This document shows, piece by piece, positions 5,359 to 11,794 of a DNA stretch of 11,943 nucleotides (position 1 is the first letter of the stretch; every line of letters begins with the position of its first letter). The DNA comes from an uncultured Oscillibacter sp. GTDB lineage: Bacteria; Bacillota; Clostridia; Oscillospirales; Oscillospiraceae. The translations under genes were made by a program, and so were the position numbers. The stretch spans positions 1 through 11,943 of the forward strand of contig UQVS01000033.1 of assembly GCA_900544615.1 (NCBI GenBank). Reading direction: 5' to 3'. The notes under the pieces are model-generated. The model was given only the letters and a program-made list of their open reading frames with translations. It had not been told where the DNA came from and searched no databases.

Positions 5359-8300
5359 AACGCATCCAAAAATGGCCCGCCCTGTTCATGGCCGTGACCC
5401 TGCTCTTTACGCTGGCCGCTCCCGCCGCGCTGGCGGCTGAGAGCACCGTTACCATCAAAACTGCCGAGGATTTGGCAGAATTGTCCCGGAACTGCACGCT
5501 GGATACCTGGTCTCAGGGAAAGACTGTGATCCTGGAGAACGATCTTGACCTCCACGGTATTGACTTCACTCCGATCCCCACCTTCAGCGGCACATTTCAA
5601 GGCAACGGACACACCATCTCCGGCCTGACCCTCACCGGCAGCGGCAACGTTCGGGGGCTGTTCCGCTACATTCAAAACGGCGCCACCGTTCAGGATCTGA
5701 CGGTGACGGGCACCATCCATCCTAATGGGCATCAGGATGATCTGGGCCTGCTGGCCGGCAGCAACGCCGGACGGATCTTGAATTGCATCGCTTCCGGCAC
5801 CGTCATGGGTGATAACCGTATTGGTGGTCTGGTAGGTATCAATGAAACCGGCGGCGAGCTGGTGGGCTGTGCCTTCTCCGGCAGTATTACCGGCAAACAT
5901 TCCACCGCCGGCGTGGTGGGTGAAAACCGCGGGACCCTGACCCGCTGCTCCAACAGCGGCAGCATCAACACCCACGATCTGGAAGACGATCCCAAGACCG
6001 ACTATACAAATCTGGCCCAGCTGAACTCCATGGAAAACGTCCCGGCTTATACGGACGTCGGCGGTGTGGCAGGCTATTCCAAGGGCACCATCCAGAGCTG
6101 CTCCAACAGCGGCACTGTGGGTTACGACCAGATCGGCTATAACATTGGCGGCATCGCCGGCCACAGCATCGGCTGGCTGGATGGCTGTGTCAACACCGGC
6201 TCTGTCAGCGGGCGGAAGGACGTGGGCGGCATCGTGGGCCAGCTGGAGCCGGAGGTTTTGCAGACCTTCAGTGAGGATTTCCTCGACAAGCTGCTGGCTC
6301 AACTGGATACGCTTCAGGATATCATGGATCGTACCGCCAACCACGCTGACAGCATTTCCGATTCCGTCCATACCCAGATGGATGACCTCACTGGTAAGGT
6401 CCGGGACACCAAGGACATCGCCAAGGAACTGACCGATGCCATGACGGACTGGGCCAACAGCGGCATTGACCAGATCAATGAGCTGTCTGCTCGCATCTCC
6501 TGGGCTTTGGATCAGTTGGATGACATCATGGATGACGCCGTGGATCTGACAAAGGAACTTGATACGCTGATCCGCGAACTGGAAAAAGTACGCAAGCAGT
6601 TGGCCACTGCCTCCAGCGCCGGGTCCGACGCCGCAGCCGAGCTGAAAACCGCGGTGGACGATCTGCAATCCGCCGCCGGAAAGCTGGCAAAAGTGCTGCC
6701 GGACATTTCCGCCGCAATGGAGGATGTGTTAAACGCCTTGCAGGGCAGCGGAGACCTGATGGCAGCGCTGAACGATCTGGCAACAGCTCTGAATGACCTC
6801 AGCGACGCCTTCGGTTCTCTGGAGGATGCGGCAGGCTCCCTGAAAAAGCTGCTGGACAGCCTCGGTGCGCTGGGCGATTCTGTTGATAAAGCTCTTGGAC
6901 AATTAAAATATGTCAACGATGCACTGGATGCCGTCAACGGTAAGCTGAAAGACGTCGCCGCGGGTTTGGATGACATGATCCACGAGCTATCCGAAAAGCC
7001 GGACATCAGGATCGACCCCATCAGTCCGGACATCACCGACAAGGGGGATGCCCTGAACGATGCCATGGACGCCCTTCTGGACAGCGGTGAAGCTCTGAAC
7101 CAACTGCTCAGTGACTCTGCCGACATCCTGATCGGTGACATTCGTGCCATCAACAATCAGTTCCGTTCCATTACGAACTTGATCCGCAGTGAAAAAGGCA
7201 ACTGGGATCAGGATCAGAGTAAGAGTAAGGAAGATCAGATCCGGGATCATTTCCAGGACCTGTCCGATTCCTGCGCCCCGGCCAGGCAGCATGATGGCCG
7301 GATCTCCGCCTCAGAAAACAAAGGTGAGATCACCGGTAACACAAATTTAGGCGGCATTGTGGGTTCCGTGGGAATTGAGATCGACTTCGACCCCGACGGT
7401 GACGCGACCAAGGTAGGAGACTACTCCCTGAATTTCCACTATCAGACCCGTGCCCTTCTGTCCGGCTGCACCAACAGCGGTGCTGTCACAGGACGGAATG
7501 ACTATGCCGGCGGCATCGTGGGACAGGCGTACATTGGTCAGATCACCGACTGCCAGAGCTACGGCACCGTCTCCACCGACGGCAGCTATGTCGGCGGCAT
7601 TGCAGGCCGGTCCGACAGCAGCATCCGCCTGAGCTGGGCCAAATGCGCCCTTTCCGGTGAGGATTATGTAGGAGGCATCGCCGGTTATGGCAAAACGTTC
7701 TCTGATTGCCGTAGTCTCGTCACCGTTGACGGCGGCGCTTACACCGGCGCCATTGCAGGAGATGTAGACAATGACGGCTCTGTGGCCAATTGCCTGTTCA
7801 CCCACGAAACGCTGGGTGCGATCGACGGCATCAGCTACACCGGGAAAGCAGAGCCCGCTACCTTCGAGGTTCTCTGTGCTGGATCCAATGTACCCAAGAT
7901 CTTCTCTCAGATGGAACTGACCTTCCGTGCGGACGGTAAGGCGGTAGCGGTAGTCCCCTTCCAATACGGGCGGGGGATCGACAGCCTGCCGGAGATCCCA
8001 GCGAAGAAAGGCTTCTCCGCTGTCTGGCCGGATCTGGACTATACCCATCTCACCGCCAGTCAGACATTGGACGCCGTCTACACACCTTACACCTCCTCCC
8101 TGACGGATGATGCCCAGACCCTTCCCCAGATTCTGGTGGACGGCAGCTTCAGCAGCCGGGCCACCGTCAGCCACACTTCGGAACCCGTCTCCTGGACAGA
8201 TGCGAAGGGCACCGCCCGCACCGGCACCGCCGTTACCGTTACGGTGGACGATCCGGATATGACCGCTATCTCCTACACAGTCCACTACCGGCTCCCGGAG

Positions 8301-8570
8301 GACGGCAAGCGCTATGACCTCTGGGTCAAGACGGAAAGCGGCTGGGAAAAGCAGGACAGCACCGTGGACGGCAGCTATCTTCTGTTCACCTCCGACCGGG
8401 AAACCGTCACCTTCTGTGTGCAGGAGCGGACCGCCAGCCCTCTGCTGTGGATCTTGCTGGCAGTTCTGATCCTTTTGGCTCTGGTACTGCTGGTGATACG
8501 GATCCGCAAAAAGCGGGGCCGGCAAACCATGCGGAGCCGTCTGCGGAAGGCCCGCCAGAAAAAATCGTAA
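5355..8570 (+). CDS. Secreted GLUG-repeat protein with inserted coiled coil and C-terminal membrane anchor
   Basis: The 1071-residue protein begins with a signal peptide (residues 1 to about 27, ending APAALAA). Residues about 90-295 carry repeated GLUG-type motifs such as IGGLVGINETGGELVGC and VGGVAGYSKGTIQSCSNSG, predicted to stack as a beta-helix. Residues about 300-630 are instead a helical, heptad-rich region (LNDLATALNDLSDAFGSL and similar), broken near 547-560 by a proline-rich turn. GLUG repeats resume at about 645-800. Beta-rich domains follow, then a TM helix (about 1029-1050) and an Arg/Lys-rich tail without an LPXTG motif. It should project outside the cell, held by one helix. ATG overlaps the transporter stop, with GGAGGGGG upstream, so translation is coupled. 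A physical partnership with the transporter is inference; the coiled coil recalls YhgE/Pip-type proteins that accompany MMPL exporters. Confidence 0.88.
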   Translation: MKRIQKWPALFMAVTLLFTLAAPAALAAESTVTIKTAEDLAELSRNCTLDTWSQGKTVILENDLDLHGIDFTPIPTFSGTFQGNGHTISGLTLTGSGNVRGLFRYIQNGATVQDLTVTGTIHPNGHQDDLGLLAGSNAGRILNCIASGTVMGDNRIGGLVGINETGGELVGCAFSGSITGKHSTAGVVGENRGTLTRCSNSGSINTHDLEDDPKTDYTNLAQLNSMENVPAYTDVGGVAGYSKGTIQSCSNSGTVGYDQIGYNIGGIAGHSIGWLDGCVNTGSVSGRKDVGGIVGQLEPEVLQTFSEDFLDKLLAQLDTLQDIMDRTANHADSISDSVHTQMDDLTGKVRDTKDIAKELTDAMTDWANSGIDQINELSARISWALDQLDDIMDDAVDLTKELDTLIRELEKVRKQLATASSAGSDAAAELKTAVDDLQSAAGKLAKVLPDISAAMEDVLNALQGSGDLMAALNDLATALNDLSDAFGSLEDAAGSLKKLLDSLGALGDSVDKALGQLKYVNDALDAVNGKLKDVAAGLDDMIHELSEKPDIRIDPISPDITDKGDALNDAMDALLDSGEALNQLLSDSADILIGDIRAINNQFRSITNLIRSEKGNWDQDQSKSKEDQIRDHFQDLSDSCAPARQHDGRISASENKGEITGNTNLGGIVGSVGIEIDFDPDGDATKVGDYSLNFHYQTRALLSGCTNSGAVTGRNDYAGGIVGQAYIGQITDCQSYGTVSTDGSYVGGIAGRSDSSIRLSWAKCALSGEDYVGGIAGYGKTFSDCRSLVTVDGGAYTGAIAGDVDNDGSVANCLFTHETLGAIDGISYTGKAEPATFEVLCAGSNVPKIFSQMELTFRADGKAVAVVPFQYGRGIDSLPEIPAKKGFSAVWPDLDYTHLTASQTLDAVYTPYTSSLTDDAQTLPQILVDGSFSSRATVSHTSEPVSWTDAKGTARTGTAVTVTVDDPDMTAISYTVHYRLPEDGKRYDLWVKTESGWEKQDSTVDGSYLLFTSDRETVTFCVQERTASPLLWILLAVLILLALVLLVIRIRKKRGRQTMRSRLRKARQKKS

Positions 8571-8585
8571 ATATCATAAGCAAGA

Positions 8586-8620
8586 AAAAACCGGACTGTG
8601 CGACGCGCAGTCCGGTTTTT
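8586..8620. terminator. Bidirectional terminator between the GLUG gene and the flagellin remnant
   Basis: AAAAACCGGACTG (8586-8598) pairs with CAGTCCGGTTTTT (8608-8620), and the stem continues inward with one G-T pair. A-rich and T-rich flanks give a U-tract in both directions. It lies 16 bases beyond the stop of the GLUG gene and ends that operon. It would also stop leftward transcripts of the flagellin fragment. Confidence 0.88.
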
Positions 8621-8639
8621 CTCGTCTCCCTCTCATGGA

Positions 8640-9139
8640 TTTCGCCAAACGGGACATACTGTTATTGATGCTTGCGGCAGTGACGTTGATCTTGCCCTCG
8701 CCCAGAGAGCCGTCCAGCAGTTTCAGGCCGTTGAAGTTGGCGGAGTCGGCGATACGGTCGATCTCGCTCTTGAGGGCGGTGACTTCCTTCTGGAGGTTGG
8801 CGCGATCCACCTCGTTATCGTAGGTGCCGTTGGCGGACTGGGTAGCCAGGTAGTCCATGCGGTTGAGCATATCGTGTGGACTTCCTGCAAAGTGCCCTCA
8901 GCGGTCTTCACCAGAGAAACGCCGTCCTTGACACTCTTGCTGGCGGCCTGCAGGCCGGTGATCTGGGCGCGCATCTTCTCGGAAATAGCCAGACCGGCGG
9001 CGTCGTCACCGGCGCGGTTGATCTTGTAGCCGGAGGACAGCTTCTCCAGGTTCTTGCTCAGAGCGGAGGTGTTGTTGTAGTTGCGGTAGGCGTTCATCGC
9101 CATGATGTTGTGCTGAATGCGGAAACGGCGCATTTTCAT
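8640..9139 (-). pseudogene. Flagellin N-terminal fragment, frameshifted and truncated
   Basis: Reading leftward from the ATG at 9139, the first frame encodes a strong flagellin D0/D1 N-terminus: MRRFRIQHNIMAMNAYRNYN, then LEKLSSGYKINRAGDDAAGL and ISEKMRAQITGLQAASKSV. At 8869-8872 an ATAT duplication shifts the frame. Homology resumes in the next frame with MLNRMDYLATQSANGTYDNE and continues to ADSANFNGLKLLDGSLG. It then fades near 8673 and runs into the terminator. About 155 codons remain of a gene that normally encodes at least 270 residues, and the D0/D1 C-terminal helices needed for filament assembly are missing. A functional flagellin cannot be made. It shows that the lineage is or was motile. 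The 5' end, a GGAG-type binding site and a plausible promoter remain. Confidence 0.9.
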
Positions 9140-9170
9140 ATCTGGCTCCGCTTGATCACACGGGAGCGGG

Positions 9171-9200
9171 ACTATAACCTCTACACATATTTCTTCGCAA
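9171..9200 (-). promoter_or_regulatory. Possible promoter of the flagellin fragment
   Basis: On the minus strand TTGCGA (9200-9195) and TATAGT (9176-9171) are spaced by 18 bases, about 32 bases before the flagellin ATG. Match to the sigma-A consensus is moderate. No clear sigma-28 (TAAA...GCCGATAA) element was found. Confidence 0.35.
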
Positions 9201-9229
9201 AATAAGCGAATCGTTCAGACGCAGAAAGG

Positions 9230-9266
9230 CACCAGCCCCATTCTCTGAATGGAGCTGGTGGCTCTT
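9230..9266 (+). terminator. Orphan plus-strand terminator
   Basis: CACCAGC (9230-9236) and CCATTC (9238-9243) pair with GAATGG (9247-9252) and GCTGGTG (9254-9260), with one C/A mismatch. CTCTTTTTAT follows. It has good intrinsic-terminator form, but no plus-strand gene precedes it, so it is either the scar of a lost gene or an attenuator ahead of the XRE-type gene. Confidence 0.65.
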
Positions 9267-9311
9267 TTTATATGTGATCGCTTATGGCAATAGGTTTATG
9301 CGCAAATCATA

Positions 9312-9359
9312 TTTAGTGAAAAAACGCTAAATTATTATATATTAGCGTTATATCGCTAA
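9312..9359 (+). promoter_or_regulatory. CGCTAA operator cluster ahead of the XRE-type gene
   Basis: Three exact half-sites alternate in orientation: CGCTAA (9325-9330), TTAGCG (9342-9347) and CGCTAA (9354-9359). A degenerate TTAGTG lies at 9313-9318. The second and third form the palindrome TTAGCGttatatCGCTAA, and the first and second an 8-base inverted repeat, AACGCTAA/TTAGCGTT. The spacer is very AT-rich and could hold the -10 box. The arrangement fits autorepression by the small HTH protein encoded just downstream. Confidence 0.6.
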
Positions 9360-9416
9360 TCCTATATGAAACCGTTGCTAAAATGCCCCTATCCAGTTGA
9401 TGGTTGGGGGAGGGAA

Positions 9417-9677
9417 ATGCGTATCACATTATCTATCCTGATTGCCAAGCGGATCCATCAATTGCGGAAATCAAGAAATCTTTCCGTCAATAAGCTGGCA
9501 ACAATGAGTGGTCTGTCTTATTCAACCCTTAACAGCATTTTACGCTGCAAATCAAAATCTCCCACTTTAGGAACTCTGATTTGAATCGCCACTGCGCTAA
9601 ACATGACCATCCTTGAATTTTTGGATGTCCCCGAAATTGTGAATTTCTCTTATGATGATATGGACGATTCCAACTAG
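9417..9677 (+). pseudogene. Small XRE-type HTH repressor interrupted by an in-frame TGA
   Basis: From ATG 9417 (GGGGGAGGG just upstream, better than the in-frame ATG at 9366) the frame encodes an HTH_XRE domain: IAKRIHQLRKSRNLSVNKLA, then MSGLSYSTLNSILRCKSKSP with the recognition helix, then PTLGTLI. A TGA at 9582-9584 follows. Beyond it the same frame continues with convincing XRE sequence, IATALNMTILEFLDVPEIVN, to a TAG at 9675. The expected residue at the TGA is Arg, so a CGA to TGA transition is the simplest explanation. The intact protein would have been 86 residues, normal for small phage or ICE repressors. The truncated 55-residue product keeps most of the HTH and might retain some DNA binding. 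Loss of its last helix is likely to make it unstable. Confidence 0.85.
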
Positions 9678-9729
9678 GATGACGATGAGTCACGAGGATG
9701 ATCTCATAACCTGAAGGAGCTGATTTGTA

Positions 9730-9765
9730 ATGAACGTTTCTATACAAATCTGTTGTAACGCTTAA
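9730..9765 (+). other. Possible truncated start of a lost gene downstream of the repressor
   Basis: AAGGAG (9714-9719) precedes an ATG at 9730 by 10 bases, but the frame closes after 11 codons (MNVSIQICCNA). The stop overlaps the end of the AT-rich acyltransferase gene on the other strand. I read this as the 5' stub of a gene that once followed the repressor and was cut by arrival of the acyltransferase segment. An 8-base inverted repeat, GATTTGTA (9722-9729) and TACAAATC (9743-9750), places the start codon in a loop. It may be chance. Confidence 0.3.
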
Positions 9766-10793
9766 TGGGTTGTTTTATTTGCCTTGACTTTCCAAATAAT
9801 ATTATCCAAAAAAATGGCAGCAAACAGGGAGCACGCGAAAACAGCAGCAAGTAAGAACAACATTCCCGACATTCCCCTTTCGAAAATTGAAAAATGCCGA
9901 AAAATTCGTAAGACTAAAACGTGCATAAAATAAATCGTCATGGAATGTTTCGATAGGATTTTCACCGCAATGTGACTTGCGTGAATCTTTTCCGCATATT
10001 TCCAAACTGAAAATGTTGACAACAATACGAGTGGCACATATAAGTCTAATGATGTTTTTATTGATTCAATATTTCCTGTGATATGACTCTCAATCACATA
10101 CACCCCAGAAAACAAAAAAGTCACAAATAATATGGTCACTGTATTCTGTGAAGTAATCTTTTGGATGAGTGTTAATCGATATTCAGAGAGAACCGCCCCT
10201 GTAACAAAATAAAATATCCAAGTCGGAAACAACAGCCATAAATACGGTTGCAGTACATTGGGAATTAGATCAATACCTAACCGCCTAAAATAAAACAGTT
10301 TTTGAATCCCATAGGTAATAACAAATGCCCCCAGAATACACTTACATGGTTCTCTGTTGATATAATGTCTTAAAAATGGAAATATCAGATAAAATTGAAA
10401 GATAATAACAACAAAGTATAGATGTGGTGCGGCTTGTCCTAATAAAACCGTTCTCAGAACTGATCGAAAATTTATTGCGCTAAGGTCTGAGTGGTTGTTA
10501 TAAATGATATAAACTGCAGTCCATGCCAAATATGGAATCCCTATTTTTGTCAGTCTTTTATGCAAGAATCCTCTATAACTATCATCGTTTGCACTGAGCC
10601 CCAGTGAGGTTCCCGAAAGGAGGATGAACAGCGGTACTGCAAAGCGAGTTAATTGATTCAAAATAAATGCCACATTCATTCCCATGACAAGAATATTGCT
10701 TTGATAGCCAATGTAAGCACTCGTTACATGTATCGTAATCACAGCAATCATGGCAATGATACGTGTAAAATCTAATTCTTCGATTCTCTTCAT
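9762..10793 (-). CDS. Acyltransferase-3 family membrane protein (OafA/WecH-like)
   Basis: The 343-residue product opens with RIEELDFTRIIAMIAVITIH, the family signature (L/F-D-xxR-xxA-xxxVxxxH), with the catalytic-type His at about residue 22. Around ten hydrophobic segments follow, including FAVPLFILLSGTSLG (51-65) with the conserved P-x-F-x-x-x-S-G, then RLTKIGIPYLAW. Such proteins O-acetylate or otherwise acylate polysaccharides, peptidoglycan or antibiotics at the membrane from cytoplasmic acyl-CoA. The substrate here is unknown. Length is usual for the family and no frame damage is visible. Its DNA is strikingly AT-rich compared with the transporter operon, indicating transfer from a low-GC donor. 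It has its own promoter and a weak ribosome binding site (AGAGGAT), and stands alone among gene fragments. Confidence 0.88.
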   Translation of the reverse strand: MKRIEELDFTRIIAMIAVITIHVTSAYIGYQSNILVMGMNVAFILNQLTRFAVPLFILLSGTSLGLSANDDSYRGFLHKRLTKIGIPYLAWTAVYIIYNNHSDLSAINFRSVLRTVLLGQAAPHLYFVVIIFQFYLIFPFLRHYINREPCKCILGAFVITYGIQKLFYFRRLGIDLIPNVLQPYLWLLFPTWIFYFVTGAVLSEYRLTLIQKITSQNTVTILFVTFLFSGVYVIESHITGNIESIKTSLDLYVPLVLLSTFSVWKYAEKIHASHIAVKILSKHSMTIYFMHVLVLRIFRHFSIFERGMSGMLFLLAAVFACSLFAAIFLDNIIWKVKANKTTH

Positions 10794-10821
10794 CTATATA
10801 TCCTCTAATAATTTTATTTTC

Positions 10822-10850
10822 ATAATAACGCAGCTTACAACTTTTATCAA
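10822..10850 (-). promoter_or_regulatory. Promoter of the acyltransferase gene
   Basis: On the minus strand TTGATA (10850-10845) and TATTAT (10827-10822) are spaced by exactly 17 bases, 28 bases before the start codon, with close sigma-A consensus matches. It lies near the edge of the AT-rich segment, so the gene arrived with its own promoter. Confidence 0.7.
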
Positions 10851-10877
10851 GAAAAATGCCTCGCATAAAAAATAACA

Positions 10878-11144
10878 ATTATTGAAAATGCGGTATTCCA
10901 TGGACTTGAACCAAAGCGCGGACCCGGGACAGTCACACTGAGGGTATTCTTTTCGCAGGCAGAGCTCCATTTAATGATCGAAGATAATGGTGTCGGGATA
11001 CCGGAATCGGTGATGAAACAGATCAACGCCATGCTGCGGGGGGAGGATATCTTTTCATCAGGTGAACAGATCGAACATCGAGGGGCGATCCAGAATGTAA
11101 ACGCACGGCTGCAAATGTGTACTTTGGACACCAGTATGGCGTTT
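10878..11144 (+). pseudogene. C-terminal remnant of a YesM-type sensor histidine kinase
   Basis: The plus-strand frame encodes the ATP-binding end of a histidine kinase: the N box IIENAVFHGLEPKRGPGTV (from 10878), the G1 box LMIEDNGVGIPES (from 10971) and a G2-like RGAIQNVNARLQM (to 11117). At 11116-11119 a TGTG shifts the frame; the next frame continues with YFGHQYGV, which is what YesM-type kinases carry after the G2 box. Sensor, dimerisation and phospho-His regions are all missing, as is a start codon, because a stop precedes the fragment at 10866. It cannot function. The parent protein would have been a membrane sensor of a two-component system, often controlling sugar uptake. It joins directly to a transposase tail. 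Confidence 0.82.
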
Positions 11145-11374
11145 TTCCCAGTGAGCACTGGACGCGCATCCGTACCAACAACGTGATCGAGCGGCTGAAC
11201 CGGGAGATCCGCTGACGGACGCGAGTGGCAGGGACGTTCCCTGACGGCAACTCCGCCCTGATGCTGGTCTGCGCCCGGCTCCGCCATGTGGCGGGCACCC
11301 AGTGGGGCTGCAAGAAATACATGAACATGAAGCATTTGGAGGCGGCTCTGGACGACGCCTCTATTGCCGGCTGA
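11145..11374 (+). pseudogene. C-terminal remnant of an IS256-family (mutator-type) transposase
   Basis: The frame reads FPSEHWTRIRTNNVIERLNR then EIR, a TGA at 11213-11215, then RTRVAGTFPDGNSALMLVCA, RLRHVAGTQWGCKK and YMNMKHLEAALDDASIAG, ending at TGA 11372. NNxIERLNREIRRRTR...GxFPD is the hallmark C-terminus of IS256-type transposases, including the final catalytic Glu region. The TGA replaces a conserved Arg (CGA to TGA is the likely change). About 75 codons survive of a protein of around 400 residues. The upstream junction with the kinase remnant lies near GTTTTTCCC (about 11140-11150), and the two sequences share a plausible QYG-F overlap there. The downstream side runs into a truncated integrase gene. 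Confidence 0.85.
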
Positions 11375-11380
11375 CTTCAT

Positions 11381-11794
11381 TTAGCTGGAGCCTGCAAATA
11401 ATTTTGCGCATAAATCTTGACGGCACCTTTGTAAGTCATGGGCAGTCAACTTTGTCAGTTTGATGCTGCCGATGCGTGGGATCGTGTATTGCTCGACCAT
11501 CAGTTGATAGCGATTTGCTGTTGAGATGCGGATATTCGGTTTTGCGTAGATCTCATACCAGCTACGCAGCCAAGTTGCTACCGTGTACTCATCCGCACGG
11601 CTGACATCGATTCCTCTGGTAGCTTCCATTGCGGCACTAAGCTTCGCCTTGCATTCCGCCTGTGTCTTACCCAGCACATTTTTGATGATGCGCTTTCCTG
11701 TTTCAGGGTGGTAGCCTGCTGTGTAGCGACCCTCCCAACGCCCGTCTGCGCGTTTGCGAATGTTGCCTTCGCCATTTGCACGTTTTTTCGCCAT
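11381..11794 (-). pseudogene. Tyrosine integrase truncated after the N-terminal domains
   Basis: The 137-residue frame starts with MAKKRANGEGNIRKRADGRW, the arm-type DNA-binding domain of Tn916/ICE-like integrases (residues 1 to about 60, including GKTQAECKAKL). The SAM-like core-binding domain follows at about 68-130 (YTVATWLRSWYEIYAKPNIR, then TANRYQLMVEQY and PRIGSIKLTKLTAHDLQ). It ends abruptly after QDLCAK in non-homologous residues. The whole catalytic domain (R-K-H-R-H-Y) is missing; family members are usually near 380-400 residues. Recombinase activity is impossible, though arm-site DNA binding might persist. AGGAGG precedes the ATG, which abuts the stop of the upstream small gene. 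The cut coincides with the IS256-type end, suggesting insertion followed by deletion. It marks the window's right edge as part of a former integrative element. Confidence 0.85.
11385..11410. mobile_element. Possible right end of the IS256-type element
   Basis: The sequence CTGGAGCCTGCAAATAATTT and the following TGCGCA start 11 bases after the transposase stop, at the point where integrase homology stops. This is where the right inverted repeat should be. The left end is absent, so neither inverted-repeat identity nor a target duplication can be confirmed. Confidence 0.4.

Noticed and set aside
5244..6668. 474-codon minus-strand open frame across the operon junction
   Set aside because: It is antisense to two well-supported genes and shows no domain, so it is treated as a shadow frame.
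7347..8525. 392-codon minus-strand open frame inside the GLUG gene
   Set aside because: It is antisense to GLUG repeats and the C-terminal domain; its composition mirrors theirs and no start signal is seen.
8598..9029. Plus-strand 143-codon open frame opposite the flagellin fragment
   Set aside because: It is the complement of clear flagellin coding sequence, without its own start signal.
9582..11215. Genetic code with TGA reassigned to an amino acid
   Set aside because: Intact genes here, such as the transporter and the kinase-like gene, end at TGA at sensible places, and both internal TGAs are in genes with other signs of decay.
10847..11380. 177-codon minus-strand open frame across the kinase and transposase remnants
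   Set aside because: Both remnants have strong family motifs on the plus strand; this frame has none.
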